Part shown: in pieces, positions 15,873 through 25,180 of the stretch
Position numbering within the stretch: position 1 is the first letter of the stretch
How the letters are laid out: each line of letters starts with the position of its first letter
Assembly: GCA_963656065.1 (NCBI GenBank)
Contig: CAVKGV010000006.1
Span: forward strand, 98,540-162,539
Reading direction: 5' to 3'
Source of the DNA: Hallerella sp963656065
GTDB taxonomy: Bacteria; Fibrobacterota; Fibrobacteria; Fibrobacterales; Fibrobacteraceae
Length of the DNA stretch: 64,000 nucleotides
Notes under the pieces: model-generated
Told to the model about the DNA's origin: nothing
The model's database searches: none
Seen by the model: only the letters and a program-made list of their open reading frames with translations
Translations under genes and position numbers: made by a program

Positions 15873-17414
15873 CTATTTTAGCACCAGGTCGCTCAAGCGG
15901 CTCGAATCGACCTGTTCGAATTCCCGGACAATTTCTTCCGAAGGCTTTTTTGTGCAAAGGCTCACCACGACGATTGTGGCAAAGCTCAACACAAAGCCCG
16001 GGACAAGTTCATACAGGCCAAAGATTGCATAGGAATCCGCAAAGCCCGAGAGATAGAATTTCCAGACAAAGGCTATGATGCCGCCAACAAGCATTCCGCT
16101 GATAGCTCCCGCCAGATTGGTCCGCTTCCAGAAAAGCGAAAGCAGAACGACCGGGCCAAAAGTCGCCCCGAATCCCGCCCAGGCAAAGCTCACGAGACTC
16201 ATCACGACATCCAAAAATCCGTGCGAAGCGTTCGGGCGTCCCTGGTAAGCCAGAATCCCTGCAACAAGAGCGATAACCAGCACGATTCCGCGGCTCACGA
16301 GCATCAGTTCGCGATTCGATGCGTTCTTGTGGATCAATCGCTTGTAAAGGTCGTTGCTAAATGCCGAAGCGGAAACCAGAAGCTGGGAATCCGCCGTACT
16401 CATGATTGCGGCGAGGACGGCAGCCATCAAAATCGCAGCGATAACCGTCGGGAAAAGGTTTGTCGTGAGAACCATGAAGACTTTTTCCGGATCGTCCAGA
16501 ACGATTCCCTGCTGCATCAGGTAGTAACGTCCAAAGACGGCAATCAGAATGGACGCTCCAAGAGAAAGGATCACCCACGTCATCGCAATCCGGCGGGAAT
16601 GCGTGATTTCATCGGGATTCTTGATGGACATAAAACGCACAAGGATGTGCGGCATTCCGAAATAGCCGAGCCCCCAGGCGAGCGAGGAAACAAGCGAAAT
16701 AATCGTAATCGCCTTGCCCGTCGAAGCGTTCGTAAAGATGTTCATCAGGTAAGGATTCACCTTGTTCATCGCGTCGATTGTCGGAGCGAAACCATCGTTC
16801 AAAGCGCAGATCATCGCAGGCACCATCAACACGGCAACGAGCATCAAAATTCCCTGTACAAAGTCTGTCCAGCTGACCGCAAAGAAGCCTCCGAGAAAAG
16901 TATAGCCCACGACAACAACGACACCGACCGCGAGCGAAACCGTATAATCCCAACCGAAAATCGTGGTAAAGAGTTTTCCGCAACTGACAAATCCCGACGT
17001 CGTATAAAAGAGGAAAAACACCAAGATGAAAAGTGCGGAAATGATACGGATGATTCCCCGCCTATCGCGAAAACGGTTTGCAAAGAAATCCGGAAGCGTA
17101 ATGGAATCGTTGCAGAAATAGGTGTATTTGCGAAGCCTGCGTCCGACGACTTTCCAGTTGACATAGGTTCCGATCGCAAGTCCCACGCCGATCCACGCCT
17201 CGGAAAGCCCCGAAAGGTAGATGGCTCCGGGAAGTCCCATCAAAAGCCATCCGCTCATATCGGATGCCTGCGCAGACATCGCCACGACCCACTTGTTCAT
17301 GCTGCGGTTTCCCAGGTAATAGGAATTTAAACTGTTCGCCTTTTTGGAAAAGTAAAATCCGATAGCGAGCATCAGCAGCAGATAAACGATAAACACGATG
17401 ATCGTTGTTGCCAT
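15873..17414 (-). CDS. putP: Sodium/proline symporter (SSS family)
   Basis: 513 residues with about 13 transmembrane helices of the LeuT-fold SSS family. Family signatures: YYLGNRSMNKWVVAMSAQASDMSGWLLMGLPGAIYLSGL, GYTFLGGFFAVSWTDFVQGILM and DSQLLVSASAFSNDLYKRLI. Takes up L-proline with Na+. The frame is open 15 codons farther upstream, but ATG 17414 has an AGGAG site 5 bases in front and begins directly with the first helix (MATTIIVFIVYLLLMLAIGF). No putA in the window. Confidence 0.93.
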   Translation of the reverse strand: MATTIIVFIVYLLLMLAIGFYFSKKANSLNSYYLGNRSMNKWVVAMSAQASDMSGWLLMGLPGAIYLSGLSEAWIGVGLAIGTYVNWKVVGRRLRKYTYFCNDSITLPDFFANRFRDRRGIIRIISALFILVFFLFYTTSGFVSCGKLFTTIFGWDYTVSLAVGVVVVVGYTFLGGFFAVSWTDFVQGILMLVAVLMVPAMICALNDGFAPTIDAMNKVNPYLMNIFTNASTGKAITIISLVSSLAWGLGYFGMPHILVRFMSIKNPDEITHSRRIAMTWVILSLGASILIAVFGRYYLMQQGIVLDDPEKVFMVLTTNLFPTVIAAILMAAVLAAIMSTADSQLLVSASAFSNDLYKRLIHKNASNRELMLVSRGIVLVIALVAGILAYQGRPNASHGFLDVVMSLVSFAWAGFGATFGPVVLLSLFWKRTNLAGAISGMLVGGIIAFVWKFYLSGFADSYAIFGLYELVPGFVLSFATIVVVSLCTKKPSEEIVREFEQVDSSRLSDLVLK

Positions 17415-17452
17415 AAAATCTCCTCGAGAAAATTCAGGCCAATAATAATAAA

Positions 17453-20400
17453 TTAACACTTTCCCAAAGTAAAGACTTCGCGAAGTTCCTCGTCGGAAAG
17501 TTTCGCAATCCAGTTTTCACCAGTCGCAATTGTCATTTCGGAAATTTTCCGCTTGCTTTCGATAATCGCGTTGATTTTTTCTTCGAAAGTTCCCTTGGTT
17601 ATCAGGCGGTGAACGACCACGCGACGATTCTGCCCAATCCGGTAAGTGCGATCGGTCGCCTGCGCCTCGACAGCGGGATTCCACCACAAATCGTAATGGA
17701 TTACCTGCGAAGCGGAAGTCAGATTCAGCCCGGTTCCGCCCGCTTTGAGGGAAAGAATCAAAATTTTCCGATCGGGATTTTTTTCGAATTCGGAAACGAC
17801 GTTTTCCCGCGCCGAAAGCGAAAGCCCGCCGTGATAAAAAAGCGTTTTTGCCTTGAATTTTCCCCGAATAATTTTTTCAAGGATTTCGCCCATTTCCGTG
17901 AACTGGGTAAATACCAGGACTTTTTCGTCCGTATCCAGGATGGATTCCAGGATGTCCAAAAAAAGTTCCGTCTTTCCCGAAAGCGCGCTGTCTATATTTC
18001 CGTCCTTGAGATACTGCGCCGGATGATTGCAGATTTGCTTGAGCGCAAGAATCAGACGCAGGACTTTTGCGCTGCGTTCAAATTTCTGCTCCGGGTTTTC
18101 TTCGTCTAGGTTTGCAATCGATTCCATGCAGGATGTGAACGTCTTTCCGTAAAGCGTTTCCTGCTCGGGAGAAAGGCTCGCCCATTCATTCTGCTCCAAC
18201 TTTTCGGGAAGATCCGAGATGATAGACTTGTCCGTTTTCAGCCGCCGAAGCAAGAATGGCGATGTAATCCTTTGAAATAGCTCCGCGCGATGCCTGTCCG
18301 AATATTCCTGGATTGGCTTTTCGAATTCCTCGCGAAAAGACTTTGCATTTCCCAAAAGCCCGTGGTTGCAAAAGTCCATGATGCTCCAGAATTCCATCAG
18401 GCGATTTTCCACGGGCGTTCCGCTCATCGCAATTTTGATGTGCGCCGAAAGGGATTTGACGATTCGGCTTTGCGACGTTCCCGCATTTTTGATGTTCTGC
18501 GCTTCGTCGAGAACCGCAACTTGCCAGTTTGTATCCTTGAATTTTTCCTTGTCCGAGCGCAAGACGCCATACGTCGTCACGAAAACATCCGCTTCAGAAT
18601 TTTCTAGCGAACGGTTTCCTCCATGGTAGATATTTACGTGGAGTTCCGGAGCGAACTTTCCGAGTTCGCGGTTCCAGTTTTGCAAAAGCCCGGACGGGAC
18701 AACGACCAGCGCTTTCTTTTCCGCAAACACTCCGTCATTTTTCATCTGCTGCAAAAGGGTTATCACCTGCAACGTCTTCCCAAGTCCCATGTCGTCCGCG
18801 ATGATGCTGCCAAAACCGAGTCTGGAATTTCCGAGCATCCAGGCAAAACCGCGTTTCTGGTATGGGCGGAGTTTTGCCCGAATCTGCCGAGGCACGGCGA
18901 CATCCTCTTCGCTTTCCTTTTTAAACCGATGGATTTCGGCGAGAGCCTCCGGAGCGATATCCACCGAGAGCCCTTCGAACTCCCCGGAAAGGGCAATCTG
19001 GAGAACCCTGATAGCCGGGACCTTGAAGCGATTTTTCAAACCGTCCTTCAAACGTTCCAAATCGTCAGATGTCACATAGAAATACTGTCCGTCATCATAC
19101 AGCAATCCTCCGAAATCCGCATAGCTTTCCAAGAATATTTTCCCGTCGATTGCATGTTCCCCGACAAAAACCGACCAGTTCAGCTGCAAGAGATTTTCCA
19201 AACGCGAAAATCCGGCCTTGGCCTTTTCTTCGGAGCGGACGATCTGCGGACGCACCAAACCGCGAATCACCTTTTCGATTCCCTTCGGAAAATCAAACGA
19301 AACGCCCAGCACGCGGAACAGCGGAAGGGAAAAATTCAAAAATTGGACAACCCCTTCTCCGGAAATGTGGATGTTGTCCGTTGCCTTTTGCGAAACGTAG
19401 GCATCGTACCCGTCGATATAATTTCGAATCGGCGATATCGCACGCAGCACGTCACTTCTCTTTTCGCTTGGAAAATCCCGAGTCCAGAGCTTTGAAAACG
19501 GGGAAACTTCTCCCGTTGATTTATCCACAAAATCCAGATCGATGTCAATCTTTCCAAAACCGGCATCGGCTCCGTTTACAACCGGCAAAAACGAAGCTTC
19601 CGATATTTCGAATACGGAAAGCCATTTTTCAAATTCTTGAACATCCGAAGATGCGCGGCCAGAGGCAAAGTCCAACGTCGCCTCGCCAAAAATTGCGTAA
19701 AGCGCATCGTCCTGAAATTTTTTTCCCACGCTACTTTGTATGTAAGTCGAAAGGATTGCGATGACAAGCATCTCCGCGGAATTTTCCACGAAGAAATTCG
19801 GGGATTCCATTTCCGAGCGAACAAATTTCGGGGGAATCCTCTCCTGCAGAAGTTCTAAGATTTTTTGAACTTCGGGAATCGAGCGAAGCGGCAACCAGAA
19901 AAAACGGGCTGTCCGGTCATCGATAGAGAATAGCTTCGGATAGACTGCGCCGCTGCTTAAAATTTCAAGGGCTGCTTTCCGCGCCAAATCCAAGAGTCTC
20001 GCTGAAGGATCCGCCTTAGACATTCCCGTCGGGCTTTCCACCGAAACAGCATCCAACGCCCAGGCAAGAGGAACCGTTCCAAACATCCAGCGTGATTTTC
20101 CAACATAGCGGACCGTGCGCGCCTCTTCCAAATCGACCGATTTTTCCGGGTAGCGTTCAAAGTTTTTGGAAAAAATTTCCAGGAGGGTTTCCCGATACTC
20201 TCGGACAAAGGAATCCTTAAAGATGACGTTCGGAACAACCGCATTTAAAACAGTTTTTCGGACATCGGGAATCTTAACCGGTTCAAATTCACCGACATCG
20301 CAAGAACGATCCAAACCATCGAAATTTTTCAAAATGAATTTATCGGCAAAGGCGCTTAAAACCTGCTTCTCGCTATTCAAGGGAAGTTCGCTTTCCCACG

Positions 20401-20896
20401 AAGCCTGCATACATTCTTCCGCAAGCGTTCCGATATACAATCCACGGAGGGTAAAAACGGTAAACGGATTTCTATCGATTTTTTTCCCGACAGCAAAGAG
20501 AGCGGCATACGCATGGGAACACATTCCCCGCATTTCGCAAGAGCACTTGGCGGAGAATTTCACCCCAGGCCCCGGCAAGATTTTCAGTCCGATGCTTTGT
20601 ACAAAATCAAGCGTTTCTTTCGGTTCCAAATGATGTGCGAGCGTTTCTGCAAGCGGAGCATTTTTTTTGATAGCGTCCATCAGGACGGCTTCCTCTTCAT
20701 CCGAAAAACGGGAAAGCATCACCACGGTACGGTGCGAAATCCAAGAGCCATCGACAATCCGGGCGTCAATCGTCCTTCCCGAAATTTTGATATCGACAGA
20801 TCGCGCTTCCGTTTTTGCATAAAGCGGAAAGGAACGCTCGACAGCGTTCCGCCATTTATCGCCCCAAAGGGTATGCCTTGCAGAATCCAAAGCCAT
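17453..20896 (-). CDS. SNF2-family DNA-dependent ATPase/helicase with SWIM zinc finger
   Basis: About 1147 residues. N-terminal SWIM zinc-finger (KCSCEMRGMCSHAYAALFAV, about 122-142), a long middle region, then the SF2 motor: motif I IIADDMGLGKTLQVITLL, Ia ALVVVPSGLLQNW, II VAVLDEAQNIKN, III IAMSGTPVENRLMEFWSIMDF, and helicase C-terminal motifs KVLVFTQFTEMGEIL, ILSLKAGGTGLNLTSASQVIHYD and QATDRTYRIGQNRRVVVHRL. It likely remodels protein-DNA complexes, often with RNA polymerase (RapA-like use is one option). The start may be GTG 20902 or ATG 20896; the latter is used. Not part of a recognisable defence island here. Confidence 0.93.
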   Translation of the reverse strand: MALDSARHTLWGDKWRNAVERSFPLYAKTEARSVDIKISGRTIDARIVDGSWISHRTVVMLSRFSDEEEAVLMDAIKKNAPLAETLAHHLEPKETLDFVQSIGLKILPGPGVKFSAKCSCEMRGMCSHAYAALFAVGKKIDRNPFTVFTLRGLYIGTLAEECMQASWESELPLNSEKQVLSAFADKFILKNFDGLDRSCDVGEFEPVKIPDVRKTVLNAVVPNVIFKDSFVREYRETLLEIFSKNFERYPEKSVDLEEARTVRYVGKSRWMFGTVPLAWALDAVSVESPTGMSKADPSARLLDLARKAALEILSSGAVYPKLFSIDDRTARFFWLPLRSIPEVQKILELLQERIPPKFVRSEMESPNFFVENSAEMLVIAILSTYIQSSVGKKFQDDALYAIFGEATLDFASGRASSDVQEFEKWLSVFEISEASFLPVVNGADAGFGKIDIDLDFVDKSTGEVSPFSKLWTRDFPSEKRSDVLRAISPIRNYIDGYDAYVSQKATDNIHISGEGVVQFLNFSLPLFRVLGVSFDFPKGIEKVIRGLVRPQIVRSEEKAKAGFSRLENLLQLNWSVFVGEHAIDGKIFLESYADFGGLLYDDGQYFYVTSDDLERLKDGLKNRFKVPAIRVLQIALSGEFEGLSVDIAPEALAEIHRFKKESEEDVAVPRQIRAKLRPYQKRGFAWMLGNSRLGFGSIIADDMGLGKTLQVITLLQQMKNDGVFAEKKALVVVPSGLLQNWNRELGKFAPELHVNIYHGGNRSLENSEADVFVTTYGVLRSDKEKFKDTNWQVAVLDEAQNIKNAGTSQSRIVKSLSAHIKIAMSGTPVENRLMEFWSIMDFCNHGLLGNAKSFREEFEKPIQEYSDRHRAELFQRITSPFLLRRLKTDKSIISDLPEKLEQNEWASLSPEQETLYGKTFTSCMESIANLDEENPEQKFERSAKVLRLILALKQICNHPAQYLKDGNIDSALSGKTELFLDILESILDTDEKVLVFTQFTEMGEILEKIIRGKFKAKTLFYHGGLSLSARENVVSEFEKNPDRKILILSLKAGGTGLNLTSASQVIHYDLWWNPAVEAQATDRTYRIGQNRRVVVHRLITKGTFEEKINAIIESKRKISEMTIATGENWIAKLSDEELREVFTLGKC

Positions 20897-20947
20897 TTTC
20901 ACAAAAGATAAAAATTTTTGCTCAAATGTGCATTGGATGTATTATGA

Positions 20948-22192
20948 TTACTTTTTCTTTCGTTTCGGTCCAGGCATAAAGGGACTGTCGCCGTCCGAAT
21001 CGCCTTTCGTGGACGCCCGAGTCAAAACTTCTTCGCGAACGACAACCGAATCGCCGTCGGCAAGACCTTCTAAGATTTCAACATTCACCCCGTCGTTAAT
21101 CCCGGTCTTGACCGGTCGAAAGGCCAAACGACCGCTCTCATCGATCCAGACTCCGCTACCGACAATCCGAGGCGTTGAGGAACTCGCCTTGCGCATTGCC
21201 TGGACATTTCCTCCCATGCCCGGAGGCGGCGGGCCAAAGTCGTCATCGTCCGATGTTTCCTTTTGTGGCATTTTGCCCGGAGAAAACTTAATCGCCGTAA
21301 CAGGAACGCTCAACGCGTTTTGCACTTCTTCCGTCACAATCGTACATGTCGCTGTCATTCCGGGGAGAAGTTTCAAGTCCGGGTTTTCGGCCGAAATCAC
21401 CACCGTATAGGTGACAACGTTCGACGTTACGGTCGGATTCAGGCGAACCGATTCCACAGTTCCATGAAAAGTATCATCTTGGAAGGCATCTACCGTAAAC
21501 AGCACGCTCTGTCCCGCCTTGACAGCCCCGATGTCCGCCTCGTCAACATCCGCCATGACCCGCATTTTCGAAAGGTCTTTCGCCAAGATAAAGAGGGTCG
21601 GTGCGCTCATTGAAGCGGCAACCGTCTGCCCGACATCAACAGAACGTTCCAGCACGACGCCGTCTATCGGGCTTTTGATGATGCAATAACTCAGGTTTAA
21701 TTCTGCCTGCCGGACTTCGCTCTTTCGCGTTTCCCAGGCGAGTTTCGCGGAATTCATTTCATATTCAGCCGTTTCCAGATCGACTGCGCTGGCGCTTCCC
21801 GTTTCAGAAAGTTTTTTGGTCCGATTGTAAACCGACAACTTGTGTTCGTAATCCACTTTCGCGCTAGAGGCTGCGATTTTCGTCTGGTATAGGACCGTCT
21901 GCAATTTGGAACGATCGAGTTCCGCAATCACCTGTCCTTTCTTCACCTTGGAATTGAAATCGACATAGATCTTGCTGATGTCGCCCGAGACCTGGGTTCC
22001 GACATTGACCGTGTCCATCGGCGAGAGCGTCCCCGTCGAAGATATCGTCGTCTGGATGGTGAGACGGGAAACCTTTTCGCTGACAAAAACCTTTGAATTG
22101 TTCTCGTCAGGCGAAAGGATGAACTTGTACGCAATTCCTCCGAGAAGGAGCAGCGACAAAAGGATGCAGCCGATTTTTATCCATTTTTTCAT
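20948..22192 (-). CDS. MacA/HlyD-type periplasmic adaptor of an efflux system
   Basis: 414 residues. One N-terminal membrane anchor (IGCILLSLLLLGGIAYKF), then the RND/ABC adaptor order: beta-barrel and lipoyl halves (GTLSPMDTVNVGTQVSGDISKIYVDF, IIKSPIDGVVLERSVDVGQTV) around a helical hairpin (residues about 95-165), then GMTATCTIVTEEVQNALSVPV. An acidic, Pro/Gly insertion (SDDDDFGPPPPGMGG) and a basic C-tail are unusual. The start overlaps the TolC stop (TGATG). No inner-membrane ABC (MacB) or RND pump gene is beside it. Confidence 0.92.
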   Translation of the reverse strand: MKKWIKIGCILLSLLLLGGIAYKFILSPDENNSKVFVSEKVSRLTIQTTISSTGTLSPMDTVNVGTQVSGDISKIYVDFNSKVKKGQVIAELDRSKLQTVLYQTKIAASSAKVDYEHKLSVYNRTKKLSETGSASAVDLETAEYEMNSAKLAWETRKSEVRQAELNLSYCIIKSPIDGVVLERSVDVGQTVAASMSAPTLFILAKDLSKMRVMADVDEADIGAVKAGQSVLFTVDAFQDDTFHGTVESVRLNPTVTSNVVTYTVVISAENPDLKLLPGMTATCTIVTEEVQNALSVPVTAIKFSPGKMPQKETSDDDDFGPPPPGMGGNVQAMRKASSSTPRIVGSGVWIDESGRLAFRPVKTGINDGVNVEILEGLADGDSVVVREEVLTRASTKGDSDGDSPFMPGPKRKKK

Positions 22193-23487
22193 CAGAAATT
22201 CCCCATGTAAAGTTCGAGCAGTTTTCGGGCGAGAATGCTTGTGTATTTCGCCTGGATTAAAACGCTTTGCGCGTTCTGCAAATCATTTTTCCGCTCCAAA
22301 AAATCCGTAAAGTTCAAGCTGCCGGCATTCCGCTGTTCCACGGCAACGGCAAAAGATTCCTGCGCACTTTCGAGGCTTGCGATGGCGGCTAGCCAGCTCG
22401 CATCGGCACTTTCAGCCTGCATATAGAGCTGCTCCAGACTGTTTTCCAGATTTTTTCCCGTTTCGCGACGCGTCACCTTGGCGCGCTCGTTTTCCACCTG
22501 GGCGGAAAGAACTTTCGCCTGTGTCGTCCCGCCATCTACCAGCGGAATGCTTATACCGAGCGTCACGCTATGCGTGTAGCCGTTTTTCAGCTGCCTTCCA
22601 TAGCGGTCCGATTCCCAGGCCTGGAACCCGGTTGAAGCGTCCGCCCCGAGCGTTACCGAAATCGAGCTGTTTTTCCCGGCAAGCGTTACGTTCTTTTCCG
22701 CAGCCAAAACCTTCAGACTGTCCGAAACCAGACCGGGATAATGCTTGCGGGTTTCCGCTAGAACCGTTTCAAACGAAGGGATTTCCCCTAAATCCGAAGG
22801 ATTTTCAAGCGATGTCTCCGGCGAAAGAATTTCGAGCGAATCCGAACGGGAAATTTCCAGAATCTGTCGCAAGGACGTTTTCGCCGTTCGTTCCGTCTGC
22901 TCCGCAGAAATCAGTTTGACCTTGGCGCTTGCCGCATCGCTTTTCGCAAGGGAAAGTTCGCTACGCGTAATCGATCCCGCTTCGAGAAGCCGCTCGTGGT
23001 AAGTAACCAGCGAGTCGGAAAGTTCCATTGCCGAATTGGCGACGGCCAACGCTTCTTTTGCCGCCAGCAATTCTACAAACGCGTTCATCGCTTTTTCCTG
23101 GACAGAGAGGGCGGAAAGTTCCGTGTTAGATTTCGACGCTTCCAGGGAAAGCCGTTTACTTTCCACGTCGATGCCCGTCGCCCCGCCGTCCCAGAGCGTA
23201 TAGGAACCGGAAATTCCCATGCTCAGACGGTAATGGTCCTGCGATTTTCCGTCAAACGGGCTGTCGTAGAGGCTCTGGTTTACATGGGCGGAAAGCGTCG
23301 GATACTTTGATGTTTTTGAAGCGTTCAAAGCGGCTTCGGAGGCGCGTTCCGAAAGCTTCGCACTTTCCATTTCCAGGCTGCGTTCCTTGGCCATCTTCAC
23401 GCAGTCTTCAAGCGAAAGCGTGGGAAGCGTCCAAGCGGTTCCGGCAAAAAACGCACATAAAAAAAGCATCTTGTTTCGGCATTTCAC
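22192..23487 (-). CDS. TolC-family outer-membrane efflux channel
   Basis: About 430 residues. Signal peptide region CRNKMLFLCAFFAGTAWTL, then two OEP repeats with long coiled helices (LSLEDCVKMAKERSLEMESAKLSERASEAAL, IPLVDGGTTQAKVLSAQVENERAKVTRRETGKNLENSLEQLYMQ) and the short strands SLYDSPFDGKSQDHYRLSMGISGSYTLWDGG. Candidate starts are ATG 23523, GTG 23487 and ATG 23469; GTG 23487 is used because it gives a positively charged n-region to the signal peptide. Works with the adaptor downstream; the missing pump must be encoded elsewhere. Confidence 0.88.
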   Translation of the reverse strand: MKCRNKMLFLCAFFAGTAWTLPTLSLEDCVKMAKERSLEMESAKLSERASEAALNASKTSKYPTLSAHVNQSLYDSPFDGKSQDHYRLSMGISGSYTLWDGGATGIDVESKRLSLEASKSNTELSALSVQEKAMNAFVELLAAKEALAVANSAMELSDSLVTYHERLLEAGSITRSELSLAKSDAASAKVKLISAEQTERTAKTSLRQILEISRSDSLEILSPETSLENPSDLGEIPSFETVLAETRKHYPGLVSDSLKVLAAEKNVTLAGKNSSISVTLGADASTGFQAWESDRYGRQLKNGYTHSVTLGISIPLVDGGTTQAKVLSAQVENERAKVTRRETGKNLENSLEQLYMQAESADASWLAAIASLESAQESFAVAVEQRNAGSLNFTDFLERKNDLQNAQSVLIQAKYTSILARKLLELYMGNF

Positions 23488-23528
23488 GAAATTAAGATGC
23501 TCATTCCCGAAATGGCGTTGCATAGAAG

Positions 23529-24395
23529 CTACGATTTTTCCTGCGAAAAATTTCCCCCGATGTCACCATCGATTTCATCCGGCACAAGAGACTCCAGAGA
23601 CCGACGGCGCACCTTGCGAAGTTCGTCCCGATTCACGGAATCCTTTAGGCGGAAAGCGCCATACGTTCCAAGCCCGCCGATAACGGGCAAGAAAAACGGA
23701 AGCAGGCTTCCCGACACGCGGGAATTTTTCCGCACGCCGAACAGGGCAAAAAGCGGCGCGAGCGCAAAGCCGCACCACGTGCCGATTCTTCCGAAATAAC
23801 GATTCCGGCGTTCCCTTCCGCGAATACCCTCCGCCGGTTGCATCGCATCGAGCGTAAAATGCGAAAGCACAAACGAACCGACAACCGCCGAAAGGACATT
23901 GAACAGGATGCGCACTCCGGCAGGCATCCGCTTAGAAAACCTAGAAAGCCCCAGGGCATGCAAGAGAAAACCTATCGTAGCAAACATAAACAGGAGACGC
24001 GTCACGGTCGGGCTTTTGAACGTATCGTCGATGCACCAGTTCACAAAATGCTCGCAATTGTTCCCATACAGATAATAGGAACGTTCATAGAGCCTTTTTT
24101 TTGCCCGCTTCACCGCCGCTTCCCCGGTGAACTTCGCATTCGGATGCTCCAGGACCCGAAAACCGTGCCCATCGCAAAAACGCTTGAGCGACGTCTTGAC
24201 AACCGCGCCGTAGCGAATAAGCCCCGGCAATTTCAGGATATCCCGAAACGAGAGCGTCCGGGCCATTCCCGAATAATGGATGACGCGACCGTTCCCGATA
24301 TAGAGGCCATGATGGTTAAATCCCATCCGCGGAGAGACCAGGTGGGAGCCTACCGGAGGTTCCGGAATCTTGGATTCATCGACAGTTTCGCTCAT
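23529..24395 (-). CDS. LRAT-domain (NlpC/P60-like fold) membrane protein
   Basis: 288 residues. An N-terminal lecithin:retinol acyltransferase-like domain: GSHLVSPRMGFNHHGLYIGNGRVIHYSG (catalytic His in HHGLYIG, about residue 28-29) and YLYGNNCEHFVNWCIDD (catalytic Cys in NNCEHF, near 118), the permuted papain-like arrangement. Hydrophobic segments (LLFMFATIGFLLHALGL, FNVLSAVVGSFVLSHF, TWCGFALAPLFALFG, LLPFFLPVIGGLGTYGAF) anchor it to a membrane. Such proteins transfer acyl groups or cleave amide/thioester bonds; the substrate here is unknown. Starts next to the tRNA gene. Confidence 0.85.
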   Translation of the reverse strand: MSETVDESKIPEPPVGSHLVSPRMGFNHHGLYIGNGRVIHYSGMARTLSFRDILKLPGLIRYGAVVKTSLKRFCDGHGFRVLEHPNAKFTGEAAVKRAKKRLYERSYYLYGNNCEHFVNWCIDDTFKSPTVTRLLFMFATIGFLLHALGLSRFSKRMPAGVRILFNVLSAVVGSFVLSHFTLDAMQPAEGIRGRERRNRYFGRIGTWCGFALAPLFALFGVRKNSRVSGSLLPFFLPVIGGLGTYGAFRLKDSVNRDELRKVRRRSLESLVPDEIDGDIGGNFSQEKS

Positions 24396-24448
24396 GATTT
24401 AAATATACACGAAAAAAAAGAGATCCGTTTCCGACGAATCTCTTGAAG

Positions 24449-24523
24449 TGGACGATACTGGATTTGAACCAGTGACCTCTGCCGTGTGAAAGCAGCGCTC
24501 TAAACCAACTGAGCTAATCGTCC
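24449..24523 (-). tRNA. tRNA-Val (anticodon CAC)
   Basis: On the minus strand GGACGATTAGCTCAGTTGG begins a cloverleaf: acceptor stem GGACGAT/ATCGTCC, D-loop AGCTCAGTTGGTTTAGAGC, anticodon stem CTGCT/GGCAG with loop TTCACAC (CAC, reads GTG), and T-arm with GGTTCAAATCC. CCA is not encoded (discriminator A followed by CTT). Confidence 0.96.
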
Positions 24524-24588
24524 AAGGCGCTCCAAAGATACAAAAGCCTGCGCTTTGCGTCAAGGCTCCTTTTTGTATCCTCGTTTTT

Positions 24589-25053
24589 TTACAGGTATTT
24601 GTCCTCGGCCTTGCCCAAAATGTCCAGAAAATCCGCCTGGGTCTTGGAATCTATCAGATCCTTGCGGACTTCGGCGTTTGCGAGAATCCGACTGACCGAC
24701 GAAAGAGCCTTGAGATGCGGTCCGACCGTATTGCCCGGGCTGACGATTAAAATCAGAAGATGCACGGGTTCACCGTCCATCGCATCGAAATCGATGCCTT
24801 TTTCGAGCGTCGCCGCGACCATGCACATCCGATCGACATAATCGATTTTCGCATGGGGAACCGCCAGCCCGCACCCGATACCCGTCGAACGGGTCTGTTC
24901 GCGCTTCCAGACCGCATCAAAAATTTCATCGCGATGTTCGAGCTTGTAAGAATCGCAAAGCGTATTCACCAGTTCGTTCAGAATCTGTTCCTTGGTCGTG
25001 CTTTGCGAATTGATGATTACGCAGTTGTCCGCAAATCGTTCAGAAAGACGCAT
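24589..25053 (-). CDS. PTS EIIA type-2 (PtsN/fructose-type) domain protein
   Basis: 154 residues, a single EIIA domain. Active-site histidine in GCGLAVPHAKIDYV (about residue 67), with the usual KEQILNELVNTL start and EPVHLLILIVSPGNTVGPHLKALSSVSRIL core. In the PTS it would be phosphorylated by HPr; stand-alone copies usually regulate nitrogen, potassium or sugar metabolism. No IIB/IIC genes are near, which points to a regulatory role. Confidence 0.92.
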   Translation of the reverse strand: MRLSERFADNCVIINSQSTTKEQILNELVNTLCDSYKLEHRDEIFDAVWKREQTRSTGIGCGLAVPHAKIDYVDRMCMVAATLEKGIDFDAMDGEPVHLLILIVSPGNTVGPHLKALSSVSRILANAEVRKDLIDSKTQADFLDILGKAEDKYL

Positions 25054-25180
25054 AGATATTTCCTTGTTATTTCTAAAAGTTTAGCAAAAAAACGAGAAAA
25101 GAGGGTCCTTGTGAGCGAAAAAGCACTTTTAGCCGTCCAATTCGCCATTTTTGATGGTTTTTTGTGGAAAAGCGACAATT

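Noticed and set aside
16221..17330. Long plus-strand frame of 369 codons opposite putP
   Set aside because: Antisense shadow of a clear transporter gene; the protein is a low-complexity mix of R, H, D, N with no domain.
18623..19495. Plus-strand frame of 290 codons opposite the SNF2 gene
   Set aside because: Antisense shadow; the opposite frame has conserved helicase motifs throughout.
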